Assembly (NCBI RefSeq): GCF_945859685.1
Contig: NC_079148.1
Coordinates: 42,481,946-42,545,945, forward strand
Origin: Eupeodes corollae
Taxonomy: Eukaryota; Arthropoda; Insecta; Diptera; Syrphidae
DNA: 64,000 nt
Reading direction: 5' to 3'
Of the stretch, positions 11,296 through 26,283 are shown in pieces. The position numbers and the translations under genes were made by a program. Position 1 is the first letter of the stretch. Each line of letters begins with the position of its first letter. The notes under the pieces are model-generated. The model ran no database searches, was not told the origin of the DNA, and saw nothing but the letters and a program-made list of their open reading frames with translations.

Positions 11296-14200
11296 AAAAG
11301 AAAAATTAAAGGTTTGAAAACTTTATTACATAATTATTTTAATACTTTGATTTGTCAACTGCTAGAGAAAGTTCAACTTTTTTTACGTTCTGTTTATTCA
11401 TTAAAATCTGATGCAAAACATAAATTGAATTCAAAAAATTTAAGTATCCGGACAAATACAAATATCCATATATTTTTAATTGCTGATACTTAATTCGTAA
11501 AAAAAAACTAAAATAATAAAATCAAAAGCAGGTGCACAAAAACACGAAGCTATTCAATTTACTTGATAAAGTTTTTCAATTCAATTTGTATAATTTTGTA
11601 TTGTTGTTTTTTGTCTATGTTTTTAATCATTATTTCACAATTTGAAATCCTAAATGAACATTTTCGTAAGAATTTAAAATCTCAAGTTGAATTAAGTTGA
11701 ATTATTACATCATTTCGAAATTATTTCGTTTTATTCCGTCACACCTGATGCCTAACTGCGATGATGGTTCAGTAATTACTTTTTGATACAAACAAAAAAC
11801 ATAACAAAGTTTTTCTATGCCTAAAACATCCTTATAAGTATTTTTGTATTTAAATTTCTGTTTTTTTTTTATGTCCATTAAATAAATATCTCCCTCTACA
11901 AGGATTTTTGAAATTATATTTTCTTAAAAGTTTCCTAAAACAAAAAAAAAAACATTCAATGAGTTCGAGGATGATTCAACGCTAAATCACCGTTAAGACT
12001 AAAATCATTACCTAAGAACACGTCATAAGCTTTATATTTGGAAGGATTTTCTTTCTCAAAAAATATAAATAGTATGTAGTATTTTTTTGGGTACATATAC
12101 ATAGTAAAGTAATTTGTGCCTCTAGGGGGGAAACGTTTATTGAAATTGCGGGCGTAAGTAGCTTCGTTATAAATGTTTTCAATCTTACTTTGTACCCGAA
12201 GTTAAAACTGTATTTATGAGTAAGCACAAGCATATAAAGTAAACGGTTAATGGTATAGAAATATGACGTATGAGCAGCTTAAGGCTTAAAAGTTCTTAAG
12301 GACGATATGAATTAGTAGTAGAAATAATTTTATGTCTGTAAAAAAAACATTTAGGCTATTTGTTGCCTTATTTCTTCGAAAATTCTATACAAACAAACTA
12401 TTAGACATCATATACGAAAAAGAGTATAAAGTCCTTGTTGATATACAAGGTCGTTCACTTTGTGGTTTTAAGTTGTTAACCAGGTATTTGACGTCCATCA
12501 AACTCAGCTGTTATGACAAGCTACAGAATATTAGTTGAATGTTTGCTATTTGTAGTATTGAATCACTTAACAATAAAACAACTCGTTCAAAAAATGTGTA
12601 TTTGAATGAAATTATTAATTTTTATATTTTTACGCGAATATTAGGAGATTTTCCTAGGTATTCCTTGAAACAAAGATCAATCAAACTTTCTGTAAGTGAA
12701 TAAGTAAAGCCAAGCCTTAAAACTCATATTTAAAACTGCCCTTAATATTTCAAAATTTAAAGCCCACAAGAAAAAATAGTAAGTATTCAATTTAGTATTT
12801 AATTCATAAAAAAAAAGTAAAAGACGACAAATTGTTGTAGAAATAAAAATAAATCACATGCATTCATTTCACACGAGTTTATAGTTTTTGTTTGTTAGTT
12901 TAAAAAAATAAAGAAAATAAATTGTGTTTGATCTGATAAGTGCAATGCATTTTATTAGAAAAAAAGGACGAAATAGTAAATAAAAATAATACAAACAAAA
13001 TCTTACATTATATTATCGCTTAGATCTTATAGAGGCTTGTGGAAATGTTTTATGGATTTAAAGAATGTGAATCCTCAAACACAGAAATAGTTTTCTGAAA
13101 AAATTAATTTTTTGTGTAAACAAAATTGTTTTATTAATGTTTTAAAAATAGTTTTTGTTTTTCAAAATAAAAATAAAGCTTATAACATAAATGAAACCAA
13201 AAAAACCTCTATACACATACATCTATTTTGCCAATGGAAACTTTTAATTATATTATTGACAGTTGATAAAAATCAAAGTTTAAATTTAGCAAGCCTATCG
13301 ATAAAATGATAATAAAACCAAAGTGTTTTGAGTAGCAGGACAAGTTTAACATTATCTACGAAAAGTTGCCTAATTTTTCAAAAATTCCCATCTTCAATAT
13401 AGATTTAAGCTTTCGTTATATAGAGTCATTCACTCATGATTTCAGCTTGGTAGCGCTCGCATTTGCTACCTGTCAAACTTAGCTGTCATTTAAAGTGTCA
13501 GAACCATAAATCGTTTAGAAATCGAATAAAGGGTTACAATCCTTAAAATATACTACAAAAGGGGTGATTCAAACGCAGCCACCTTTTAGCATTATTTGAT
13601 GATGTTGGTTGTCAAAATTGGCCGATTACGTAAGAGAGAGAATAAAGTGTAACTTATGTTGTATAGCCTGTGCAGCGTCATAAAGTTAGGTTAGTCAAAA
13701 ATATTGGTGCAGGAAGTGCAAATGTTGCTAATAAATAAAAGCTAAAATTTCTCAAGCAAAAATATAGCTAAAAACTGGCAAAAGACCCGCTTGCGAAGAA
13801 ACTTCCCGGCAACATTAAGTCTTGCATCTTTATGAGAGGAGATATATAAAATTTAACTGAGTCCTCTATATTAACTAATAAAATCAAATTTGTATTTTTG
13901 TTCTTTGTAATTTTTACAGATATATAGATAATATTCACTTATAAAGAATTTCAAAGTTGATTATTTGCCTTAGCTTTGAATTTTAGCCCATTGCCTGAGA
14001 ACCTGATAATATCTGACCAACTTTTCTCAACTGACTCTTTAAGCTTGCCAACAATATATATATAAGATTCCTTTGGGAGCGAATACCGATTGAGTTGTAC
14101 AAGTTTCAAACATCAACATATTTATTTGCCACTGTTATTGAATTTGGTTCCAAGAAATTTGTCTCAATGTCAAGTCTAACCATATTCATAACTTATAAGG

Positions 14201-14540
14201 AAAGCAAACATAATTTCGAAATGAAATTTTAGTAAAGCGTTCTCTAAAAATCTATAATTGTAAAATTAAATGAGAAAGAAAACAAAGAAAAGAAATAAAT
14301 GAGTGCAAAGATTGAATGTGGTAAGGGGAGTTAAAAAATCCAATTCAATGTGGATTTATAGATTTTTCCTAGTGTCTAATGGATTACTGTAATATTAATT
14401 AAAAAGAAAAATTTGTGGAACTCTGATAGATGTACATAGACCTGAGCAATTAAATTATCTTAAATATCAATAATTTGATTACTAATTAATAGAAAAATTC
14501 ATTTTTAATCAAACCATTGATTAATTTGTTAGAATTTTTT
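11296..14540. other. AT-rich spacer with possible mariner end sequences
   Basis: No coding region is supported. Two short stretches, at about 12450-12540 and 13425-13500, share the start GTCNTTCACT and a following TGTCAAACTNAGCTGT-like part with each other and with the left side of the mariner remnant at 34465. They may be terminal repeats of small non-autonomous copies. This is weak evidence. Confidence 0.3.
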
Positions 14541-14544
14541 GTAA

Positions 14545-15760
14545 TAAAAGGTGATTGCAAGTGCTTCCAACTTTGGAACGCATGTTCTCAATTTTGGTAG
14601 AATTCACTGGTGGAGACCGAAACAAGTATGGTTTTTAAAGACATTTAATACTTCTCCAGAACACAGTTCAGAAACTTTATTACGATGTTCAAGCGACGTA
14701 ACGGAACTAACGATGATACTATCACCAATCAATTTAAATGTTTCACGTCTAATATTGTCCAAGAAGCTTAAGTAATTTGCAGGAGCACCAGCCCAGAGAT
14801 TGGGAGTACTACTCAAGCTTTGGACGTATCTTTGGCCAGATCAGAAAGAGAAGACAAGTTTCTTGAATCGCCTTAAAAAACCCAATTACCTACCTTGCGG
14901 AATTTTTGGCGACATCGCTTATGTGATAATTCCAAAAAAGGTGGTTGGTTACACACAACGAGAATATCCAGCTGTTCAGTTTCATTGATGCAAGTGCCAT
15001 CCATAGATAATGACAAGTTGGGTATATCCCACTTAAACGATACAGGACAGCATTGGGTTTTTCGAAACATCAAATTGCAAACGGTTTTTTATTTCCCATT
15101 TCTATTTATGCGAGGAATTTCATGAGCATATCATATTTTGTCATTGCATTTCCACATCCGAAGAAGAGGGACAAAATGGAACCCATCCAATTTTACTCGT
15201 ATTGAACGATCCAAAAGGTAATTATTATACCAATGAAGCAGGTATTTGTCAAAACGAAAGCGCGCATTTATGATAAGAGAGCCTGATGCCAAACCCTTTC
15301 AAATGCTTTTCAAATATTAAGTGCAATAATCTTACTTTCTCCAAAACGATGTAAAGATTTACTCCACTGCTGGTGAGAGAAACCATGAGATCACTAGTGG
15401 ACCTATTGCTGCCAAAGCTGTCGATCATTGAAAAGCTTTCGAGCGCTTTCATGACCTTGAAATGGAGGACGTAAGTGCAATCCGACGTTAATAAGAGGAT
15501 AAGACAGCATCGCTTTTTTGGGAATGGGCTGGACTAATGCTAATTTTCATCCGTTCGGAACGAAATGAAGAAGATGAAAAAGCTTACGCAGTTACTTTTG
15601 CCAGCTTTGATGAACACCTCTTCAGAACAGTATAGCATTGGCATTATCCGGACCAGCGGATTTATGTGTATCAAATTCTCTTAGGACTCTTGCCAAAGTA
15701 CGAGTGTGTAAAAAAAGATTGGTCCCAAAAAATAACGCAAAATACTCATTGGCAACTTAT
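14545..15760 (-). mobile_element. Jockey/CR1-like element 'B', copy 1 (degraded)
   Basis: On the - strand, pieces of one reverse transcriptase appear in order from right to left. TRTLARVLREF and HKSAGPDNAN come near 15640-15560, the palm start region at 15249-15452, KTQCCPVSFKWDIPNLSLSM at 14950-15060, and NLWAGAPANYLSFLDNIRRE (thumb) at 14740-14810. Each piece aligns to the better copy at 42345-44065. Motif C and much of the palm are lost. Stops and frameshifts are numerous. Confidence 0.75.
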
Positions 15761-15769
15761 ATTAACGGC

Positions 15770-18700
15770 AAACTGCCTTGCTTTTTCTAAAGACTTAACA
15801 AATGGAGATATCAAAGACAATGAGCGTAGGAACCGAGGAAGAAGAAGAATTCCTCATTTTTTTTATGTTATAAACGAGTTTATTTATCTTTTCTAAAAAT
15901 TAATGTCAGATTTTGTAAGCAATAAGATCAGACAACTTTAAACGTTATATCTGACAACAGCTGACAATGACGTTTGTGCCAATATTTTCACGCTGGCAAT
16001 AGTTCACAATGATTTTTATTTATTTGGGAGTTTTTTGACAGATCTGCCAATATTGTAAGATTTTACAAAAGTCTGAAATTACCTCAAAGCATTGTCAACT
16101 TTTCAACAGTCTTCATTTGAAAAATCAACTTTTTAAGAGTAAAAATACATATGCAGATTATATACATATATAGATTATTTTGTATAGATATTTAAATACT
16201 GTGTGGTTGGATAAGTTGACAACTTGAACTTGTAAATTATTTGAGTTCAAACTAAAGCTACAACATTCAAAAAAGTGTCTTTAAATATAGGTAAGAGGTA
16301 GTTAGTCCTTATGTTTTCTTCCAACAATACCTTAGATCATTCTAATTGACGAAAATATTTAGTGGTGTTTTTGATTTAAAGTAAATCTCTCTATTAGATA
16401 TTATTCATAAAATTGAATGAATTAATTTATATACATATTTGCATTTCATGTTTTGTAAGCAACCAGCTATCAGCCTGTGTATTTTTCGAATGTTAAAAGT
16501 CCTAAACACAAAAATATGTTAAGTACCTACACACCTCTATCCTTTAAGTTATTTAGTTCGGTACGGACAGGACACGTCTCATTTGAATTTTAAACAAATC
16601 ACTTCAATATTGAATAAATTAAACAAACTTTATAAGCATATTCGCGCACAACTCTAATTAAAAGTTTAAGAAGCTATCGCTTGTGGCACAATGTCTATAC
16701 GAGTTTTAAATTTATAAATCCTATTACAAAAAAAAAGCACAAAACGCAGACTGGGTCATGATTCATTAAAATAAAATACCTACACAATCGCATAGCCAGT
16801 CATATTTTACTTATACATTCATGTGAGTGCATAAAAATGCTGCTAACGAAATAAAATAATAATAAAAATAAAAGCGAAAACAAAAACAAAAAAAAAACTT
16901 CAGTCCCTGACCCCAAGTTATTAAAACAAAGCATTTTTTTTTTTATATCACCAAAGACTCGAACCAACCATCATAATATCAGATTTTATTCTTTTTGGCT
17001 TGCATTTTTTTCCACCCCAACGAATTCAAACTACGATAAAACTTCACCACATAAAAATATACTAGATACGTAAATTTCACTGTTCCCTCTTTTGTGTATG
17101 ATATGATTTTGGTTAGGGGTTGGGGTTGGTGTTGAAGTTAGGTTATAATGAAACGAATAACAGGAAACAAAAAAAAATAAAATAACACAGCCACAGAGCC
17201 ATGGAACAGAAGAAACAGAGCTAAAGAGGGTGGTTTGGGCAGGTGGGAGGAGGGGGGTGTAGCGATGTGTGCACCCCCATTGGCAGCAGTAAAATAGGCG
17301 ACAAATATTTGCACAAAATTAACTCGCTATGAAATTTACTTAAATTAAAAACTAAATCTACTTGTACTTAATTTATTTTTACAACATAATTATGCAAACT
17401 AAAAACAATAGAATACTAAAAAACTGCATACATCAATAAATCTTTCCTTTTGTTTCAATGTGTGTATAGGAACGTGTGTGTAGGTATACTTTATGATGGG
17501 CTGTGACGTTTACAAAAAGAAAATATTTAAAAACAAAAAGAATGTTTTAAGTTCTTTTCTTTAAATTTAAATAAAATACTTTTTTTTTGAGTCTTTGTGT
17601 TGGGGTTGAAAATTTTGGATTCGTTATGTCCTTGAACAGTTCATGCAGGATTTTAGAGAATGCGTTAGGAGCATTATATATGTTTGGGGGTTTCGTTTTT
17701 AGATAGGTAGGTATAAATTTTAATTTGATTTTGTTTTTTCTTTTTTTTTTTGAAAAATTAGATTTTTCGGTTCTTGGTTTCCAATTAGTAGTTGTAGAAG
17801 TAGTAGATTGTGGTAACTGTAGAAAGAGTTGTAGGTATAGAGGTAAATTTAGTATAAATTATTATTACAGTAACGAATGCATTAAAAACAATATAATGTA
17901 TATATAACTTCAAAAAAGGTTATTTTCTTAAAGTTGACTGAGGAACAAGGAATTCTCACGTTGTATGGAGCACATTGTCAAGCTTTATTGAAACTCGAGG
18001 GGGATGGCACAATACACAATATTGATTATTTTTTTTTCTGCTTAATTAGCAATTAATTTTATCTTAGCGAAAAAATTTTTAAATGAAAATTATCAATTTT
18101 CTTCACAAATTATACACAAAATCCGAACATACATTTATATTGAGTGTCACACTTTGGATTTTTCTTTCGTTTTGTTTCAAAATTTACGTTTTTTTAACTC
18201 GTTTTTCTTTTGTCGACAAAGAAAAAAAAAAAGAACTAATAAATCATTATTTGCAAATAATTCGGAGTGATGATTTTGTTTTCGAGAACATTTTTTCCAC
18301 GATAATTTGAAAAATGGAAAAATTGTAACAAATTGGGCTACAATTTTATTTTCTTCCAAATTTATCTGTCTCTCTTTTTTTTAAATATATATCAATTTTA
18401 AGTTTATCCTTGACAAAACGGAAAATAACATACGAAGCGCACAACACCGATTCGCAAGTCGAATTAATCCAGAAACACAACGAAAACGAAAGGATATTCG
18501 TTCGTTGAAATTTTTAGAAATTGTACATTATTTTTTACCCTCTGTCTTATTTTCGTCGTCGTGGTTGTGGTTCTTATTTGTGTTTGTCCTTCTCTTCGAA
18601 TGCATCATGTTTTCCTTGTTTTCGAAGAAAGTCAGAACAGTTAGATAGCAGTAAATGGAAAAACAAAGAGAGAGATATGTAGATCCCTTATTGTTGCACG

Positions 18701-20856
18701 GCACACGTTTCCATCCCCCATAAAATATTACAAGTTGAAATTAAATACTCAGTTTTGGAAGCCTCCCTTATGGTTTTTTCGTGAGGGTGATAAAGAAATG
18801 TTACTTCAGTTTCTTTGTATAACGCACTAAGATTGTCTGTTTATAAACCCGACGACGCGACGATTGATTTGTCGTTTTTCACGTTTCTTTTTCCTTTAGA
18901 GTGGATTAAAACCACAGAGGGTAACACACTCACTTTGTCAGTTCGTTGTTGCCGTTGAAGGGATGAATGGTGGTATTTTCGTGGGGTCGAAATGGAATAA
19001 GTCAAAAGAGAAAGTTCAACATTTATTGATTACTTTCTCCCATTATAAAGGGTTTTAAATGTTTGCAGAGAATTCAGACACAAATATTGTTCTCTTTTTT
19101 GTTTAACGTGTTTTTGAAGCTTTTCGGATGAATCATAAAAGCTTGAAAATTATTGAAGTTAACAGATCTAACATAAAAATCACATTTGAACAGATTTTGC
19201 GTTTTCAAGTCTTAGCTTTGTAGTCATTCATTTGATTTAAATTTTTAATTCAAGCCTTACAAACAAACTAATGATCCATTTGCATTGATCTTCTTGTAAA
19301 ATAAAGGTGATAGAAAAAACAAAATCACTGAAATGAATTTTACACACAAATTTGTGAGTTATTTCAATTCAAAGAGTGCTGCAAAAAATTATAAAACGAG
19401 GTTTGAAGGAATATTTGAATATTGAAGTTTATTGTAGCGCTCAGTGATTATGCGATGTCAACTACAAACAGTGATGCATATATATACACGGAACTTTCAA
19501 AGCTGGTTTATTTTTAAAAGCTACTTGACCTTCCCACTAAGCCTTTTGAGCATTAATTTTGTCGCTGCATGTTTTAATGTGCAATTTAAGTTATGCCATT
19601 AGCAATGGAAAATGATATCAGCCAAATGGCATGTACGCCTACGGTTCCTTTCCATGAAAGCTGCCATGTCCAGTTTATACGTTTGTGGCTTTATAATCCC
19701 GACATCTATATGAATTTTACCTTAAAGGTCTCCAATTGATTTTAAGGCATTGACTTAGACCTTATCATGCGCATAGTTTTTAAGAAAAAAGTTTTTAAAT
19801 GTCAAGTCACAACATCTGGGTTACCAATTTTGACTCGAAACACAGCTTTTTTCCACACCAAAATCTGGAGATTCTGGTCAAAGGAAATCATTAATCATGG
19901 ATCGGTTAACCAATTCAGTTGCATTAACCTTGAATAGGAATAAGGTTCAATCAAGCAGCCATCGCTAGCCCAAAACCTTCACTAAAAAGTGACACGTTTA
20001 GGATAGAAAGGCTATATATAAATCATTTTAGGATAATCCGAAGCAACAGGTGGTTCTGGTCGAAGTTTTGCGGGGACTGTTCGAAAGAAGTCTCCCCATA
20101 AGGCGAAGGATATCCAAATTAGGTTTTCCTATTTTGTTTTACGTTGCAGGCTGTAAACGAACCGTCATTCATTTCCGGGCATTCCGAACGGTCTCCATTA
20201 GCTCCTTTGCTATTTCCATGAGCTTATCGTTTCGTAATACAATTTTGTTTTTCCTTTCTTGAGTTGAAATATCGAAAAATGATGATAGTCACTACTGCTG
20301 CAACTTTTTTTTGGCTTTTGAAAAAATCACCAACGCTGTCAGAAAATCCAAAGATAGGTTAGTGGACTGGCCGAAACTGTTTCTGTCATCAAAAAAATGT
20401 AGTGTCTTGAATTATGGCATCAACGACATCATCACATCATATAAACAAAGATTACTAATTAGGTTAAACCAGGAATTATCATCCAATTTAACAACATACT
20501 TTTAAATTATCTGAAACATTAATGTTGGAAAATCATTCATAAATAAATTAGAATATTAACAATCAATTATATAGCAAAGGTATGAAAAACTGCATCGAAA
20601 ATATTCTTGGGTACAAATGGCCCCCATGACTCGATTGTACCGATTTTTGACGTAAAAGAGGTTGCTTTAGAGGTACAAATGGAGCTCGTCACTGAAGATG
20701 ATTTTTCAGTGAAAATCCGGATTATTATAATGTATTTCAAGGAACCAGTTAGTGAAGAAACGGCGCTACATTGCTTTTGATCGAGTTAGCTTCAGTTCTT
20801 GTGTTAACTGACTTTTAAAGGTCTTAAAACCTACATACATAAGTCTTTATGCAAAA
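15770..20856. other. Long spacer, no gene supported; GC-richer blocks near 17.1-17.3 and 18.4-19.0 kb
   Basis: No coding exon could be supported on either strand. Blocks at about 17060-17290 and 18400-18990 are less AT-rich, with CGTCGTCG and CGACGACGCGACG runs. They resemble fly promoter or untranslated leader DNA and could belong to distal 5' exons of the gene at 26.3 kb, but no splice chain or start element decides this. The stretch 20050-20260 shows an open frame of unknown nature. Confidence 0.3.
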
Positions 20857-20931
20857 TAAAGTAAAATAAATAGGTGGCGCAACAGTCCGTTGGGAACTAA
20901 GGCCTAGTGCTTTTTATGACCATTGGCCCAT
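20857..20931 (-). mobile_element. SINE 3' end fragment
   Basis: GGTGGCGCAACAGTCCGTTG followed by GGAACTAAGGCCTAGTG is nearly identical to the 3' part of the SINE at 60659-60967, in the same (-) orientation. The tail, on the left, is AAATAAAGTAAAATAAAT. It is 5' truncated, with similarity fading after about 20931. Confidence 0.75.
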
Positions 20932-23900
20932 AGTCCAAACTGATTTTACACCAAATTGAAATATTTTGAAGCTTGTACCGTAGTGATTTTAATAATGTCG
21001 CAATTTTTATTTTTCAAATGTCAAAATATAACTGTTTCAAAGGTGGAAAATAGCAGGCTAATGAAAAGGTAACCTCTTATTCGAAAACCTTTCATTAAAA
21101 ATGACTTAAATTTTGCTGTAAAAAAATCCAAAGCAAACATTGTGTTGCTGTCTTAAAGTTAAGGTGAACGCATGCCAATTGTTTTATTACAGTTTCGACT
21201 TAATTTTCCCAATAATTTGGTAGTATTGGTGGTGGTGGTATTGGTTATTGCCTTTAAAAACAAACACATTACTCAAAATATTACTTGCTTCCGATAGAAC
21301 CTGAAAAGCACAACAAATGCTCTCAATATTTCGAATGCAACAATTTCTCTTAAATGTTTTTATATGGAAAGATTCAATATTGACTATATCGAAATATAAA
21401 TTTGCCTTCATATAGAAAAACAACTACATATCTCTTCTTTTTTTAAAGCGCATGCTTCAAAATTTACATCACCATAATAAATAAACATTCTCTTTAATTT
21501 TCAAACCCTTCCTTTTTCTCTGACGTTTTTCTTAATTTTTTGTTTTTTTTTTTTCTTTTACTCTCATCCTTGTGTCAAAAATTTTGACACTACTTATATG
21601 TTGTTTAAAAAATGCTTTCATCCAAGAATCACACTTGGAGAAACAATTTAAAGCCTATTGTTCGTTGGACAATGACTTGAAAAGTTTTTTTTTTCTTATG
21701 ATGAGTTTTCACCTAGTTTTTATCTTGTATAAACGAACGTTTAAGTACTCATCAGGTACTTATGGAGAAGATACATAATGCTAATTTCCTTGCAATCGGA
21801 AATTCGTTAGGAGGATTCAGGTCGACAACCACCTGTTGGAAATTTAAGCTTAACATACATTTTGAAATATTTCAAAGAAGTGTTTAATGTACCGGCACAA
21901 GAAATTCTTGTGTAATTTTAAATTTCTGGTGATTTTCGGTCTCATTAAATCATTGTAAAGATTGTTTCTTGGTAGGTTTCATTAGTTAATAATGAACATT
22001 GTTTTAAATGTTATTTTGAAAGCGAAATCATAAGTGGGTTATTGGATTGCAGTTTTAAATAATTAAACTAGTTTCAACTTAAACTAGATGATGATAAAGA
22101 GTGTCTGATATTTCACACAAAATTTAATTAAACTTATATTTTTTGCTGATTCATGGATTGTACAGGTTGTCGTTGTTCATTGAAAAGCATATCATTGAAT
22201 AAATTGTCACCGAGGATTTGGAGGCAGCACGTACTGTATTATTGAAAAATTTCGTAAGACTGATTCGCAAAATGTTGACTAATGTCATTAATACTCGTGG
22301 GTTTTCTGAATCCCAAAGTGCGACAGTTTAGACGATTAACAAAGCCATCTAGAAGAAATTGATTGTTATCACTTTTTCGAAAACCAATTTTTTGTATTCC
22401 AAAATTCTTTCATGCATTAATAGTGAATATAGTCTTCAGTTCTTCAACCAATTGAACTTTTCAAGCTAATTGTAAGTATTTTGTGAGATCTTCCTGTTAA
22501 GAGTTTGTCGTAATAGTCAATTTTTTTACAAATGAACAAAATTGGTGTTCGTGTACTGTCAGTAATAGTTTTACGATATGATTCTTCCTTTAAAATTCTC
22601 CGAGATTTAAATAGAAAGATATTTCTTTAAATCAACCCTTACTTACTTTAAATTTTCAAAATTCAAGTGTGAGCAATGAGCAACTCAAACGAACCCAAGT
22701 TTCAACACTACGCATGCCTTACGATGAGAATTTTTAACTAAAAATACAGCCAATTATATTGAACAGTCCGTTATTTTGGGATCTGTCAGTTTTGACCCTG
22801 TTATATTTTAACATTTGACAAGTAAAAACGACGCCACGACATTACAAAAATGATACATTTGCATATAAACATCACATTATATTTGAAATAAATATTTAAA
22901 TTTACAAAATAAAAAAAATACCCTTACTTTACAAAAATACCGACAAAGCTGTGAGATTGAACATTTGTAATACTCACTAAAGAGTCCTCTTATATTGGGG
23001 GCGTTAGTGGCCAGTTATTGGACTCGACAAGGAAAAATGTTTGAATAGATATATGACGGTGTTTTCCTTTAATTATAAATGAAAATTATATACTGATCGA
23101 TCGGAAATCACACAAAGAATTATTATTGAAAAAAAAATTAGTTGCGCATTTATTTTTCTCTAAAAACGTATTTTTCTATTTTCCGGACGGAAACTCATTT
23201 TCCTGATCAGCTGATAGTTTTATGTTCAAAAGTGAAACGAATTGTTAAACTGGTTTGTGTTTCAATTTCACCCAATTCCAATGGCAGATTTTTGTCAGTA
23301 ATTTTTTGTTGGAGGATTTCAATCAGGATTTTTTACAATGTCAATTTTTTTAATGATAGCTACAAACAATTTATCAACAAAATTCCAATGTTTGTTTTGA
23401 ATGATGAAAACCAATGATAGCTATAACTGGCGCTTAAGGTCTTTTCGCCCGAAACCATATCACCCTAATTAAAAATGTCATAGCGCTTAAGGCAATTTTA
23501 GTAACAATTTGTTGTAGTACGATTTGGGTGTTAATATTTTCTTGGGTTTTATGAAATCTCAAATAAAAAGAAGCGTTTGGTCTTATTTTCCCATGAAATA
23601 ATGCTAAGATATTAAAAATGTTACATCGCTCAAAAATGTCTCTATCGCCCGAAATCTTTCTTAAAAGAAAATGCCACAAATTTCAAAATTAATGTCATAT
23701 TGCCAAATCAATTTTAAAATAATTTAACACCGAAATTACTAATTTAAATATCGGCCAAAAGGTGTCATGTATTTCAACAACTGGGATATTTGACAAATTG
23801 TTTGTTTATTTTGGCACAACATTTTGAGTTTTAAATTTTACCGTCCAAACGCAAACATCAAAAATCATGTAAAGTCGTTTGATTTTTGAAACAATATGAT

Positions 23901-25539
23901 TGCCTGCATACAATAGGATTGCGTTAGGTGCGAGGTTGTATGTACGCAAAGTTTCCTTAAACCAGATCATCTAAATGCAGTGCGCCTAAGCAGTTGAGTT
24001 GCAGTCTTCTCATTACTTTTTACGCAGTCGTTTCTCTTTTAATCTTAATTACGACGAAATTTGGGCAAAATGACAGTTAACAATTTGGGCGTTCTTTGTT
24101 TAGGCGTTACGAAATTAGCTTTTCTTTTTTTTTTAATTTTTTGGACTTTGTGACCAATTTTAGGCTTTATTACATTTTAGGATTTAGACGTTATGGTTTT
24201 ATTTATTATTAAACGAAGTTCCGGAATAGTATTGCTTATTAGCTATCAAGAAGTTTTTTTATCAGAAATTCACCGGACAAAGAATAACAGAGATGTTTGA
24301 GTCGGAACTATTTTGTTTCGACTTTACATAAACCTTGACTAGACCATAAACTTAATACAAAAGGTGTTTGTACTTTTGTATGTTGCAGCAGAAGTTGCTG
24401 GGGATGCCTTTTACAACTGGTGTATTTGTATTAAAAAACTTCCCTTGTAAACCTTTATCTAGCTTTATGATGATAAACTTTTATCTTCTTGGATTTGGTT
24501 CACGTTCAAGTTTTTGCCAAAAATCTTAGATAAGATGAACTGAACACAAACAAAAGTTCCGTTTAAACAAGGCTTTCTTCCCGTTAACTGCAATATGCAA
24601 ATTTTGTTTGTTCTAATGATGATCTGTTGAATTAAAACATAGAAGAGAGTTCTACTTTTCGATTTTTTTAGTAGTAGAGGAATTTGTTTGTAACTTAACA
24701 AAACTTCGTTTATGTACGTATCTCCCCACCTTACTAGTTATTAAATAGTTATTACGTGACGGTATAATTTAAACAAAAACAAAAAACAGATATTTCAAGC
24801 AAAATTAACACTTCAAGATATTTTCAAAAATTAAAACTGTTACTTGTTTCCTTCTTTTTCCTGTACAATATTTCATTTTCCAAAAATCTACTACAAAACA
24901 GTAAACGAAACTTTGTCGAGTAAAAGTAAAAAAAAAAAAAACAGATTCCTTACAAGCTTGGTAATTATGAGCTTTTTGACTTTCTCTTACCACAATAAAT
25001 TCGTTCAGCCAACCATTTTCAACTCACATATGAAAAAAGGACACACAAAATACAGGATTTTCTCTCGCTCTCGCAGGATTTCCTATCGCATCATTTTTTC
25101 TCTTCGCATCTTAATTCCACACAGTCCTCCCGCACACATACACAGATTGCCAAATTGATGGCTACACCATAAAGTACGCCAGGATTTATGACCAACACAA
25201 ACAAGGATAATAAACATTCCGAAAGGATACCAACATAAAACACGGAAAGCGGCTGAGCACCAGCACCAGGAGCAAATGGCCAACATAGATGAGGAAACTG
25301 AAAGGAACGCACACAGAAAAACACGACAAAGAAAAAGAAGGAGATGTGCAAAGCAAAGGACGAAGACGGGTGGCAAAAACTTTCGTTCTGACAGCAACTT
25401 TTGTCCAACATAAATAAAAGTTTTATACCTACCGACTTTGCGAGTGGCACCAGAAACAGAAGAAAAAAAAACCAAGAAATTCCATTGAATTTAATTCTTC
25501 TCATAAATTTATCCTTAAATTCCCTAAAAAAGTGATTCA
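20932..25539. other. AT-rich spacer upstream of the PRDM gene
   Basis: No gene is supported. The stretch is rich in A/T runs. Overlapping open frames at 25083-25540 (- strand) are hydrophobic translations of A/C-rich DNA and are not convincing genes. Confidence 0.4.
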
Positions 25540-26283
25540 ATTAACAAACAAAAACAAGTACCGCAGAATCGAGAATCGTGCTGTCCAATATTGATTTAAG
25601 TATATTTTCGCGAACGTATTCGGACCGAAGACTTTTTTCTTTTTTTTTTCACTTCGCTGGACTCGCTGGAATCCATTATTCTCCATTCCGTACAGACTGT
25701 GCATCCGGATTTTTCTCCAGAACAGAAGAAAATAATAATTCCACAGGCACGGGACATTTTGCTAGTAATTCAGCGTTAACATATTTTGTAAAAATGCTCC
25801 AGGAAAAAACCTTCGTTGGCCTGGCCCATCCCTTCCGATTGGGAATGGTTGGGTAGTTCGAAGGTGCAATTCTGTAGAGAATTTATTTTTCGTCCGCGAG
25901 TGCGTTTTTAAAATATGATAAATGTGTGACCAATTATTGAGATGAATGTGTTCGGATGTGGCTTCGATAAAAGTTCAGTATTTTAGAGCTCCAGAGCTAC
26001 GGAATCCGGAAAACCTCGAAAAAAAAGCTAGAAGCATTTGTTACAAAAAAAAATATGGAAGGCGAAGGCGCTGCGATGCGAAGAAGGACAGCATCCTTAA
26101 AATGAGAGATGAAAAGTCATCACCTATAAATAAAATGTGATTGTGAATCGGCGCGCAGTGAATGTATGTGCGGGTTCCATGCGATACGTGTAGACAAGAA
26201 CAATCTAAAGGACCAAAATATAGAGGCGAAGAACTAAGAAGGCAGAAGTCAGAGTCAGAGTTAGAGTTAGGCCCAACAGCATT
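25540..26283 (+). promoter_or_regulatory. Probable 5' leader of the PRDM gene
   Basis: This is the less AT-rich stretch just upstream of the initiation codon at 26284. It has no continuous frame into the coding region, so it is most simply untranslated leader and proximal promoter. No TATA box or initiator that fixes the transcription start could be picked, and upstream leader exons are possible. This is inference from position only. Confidence 0.3.

Noticed and set aside
25083..25540. Two overlapping - strand open frames (130 and 149 codons), hydrophobic
   Set aside because: Both frames of the same A/C-rich stretch translate to Phe/Leu/Cys-rich strings; no family motif and no splice context. 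Likely chance.
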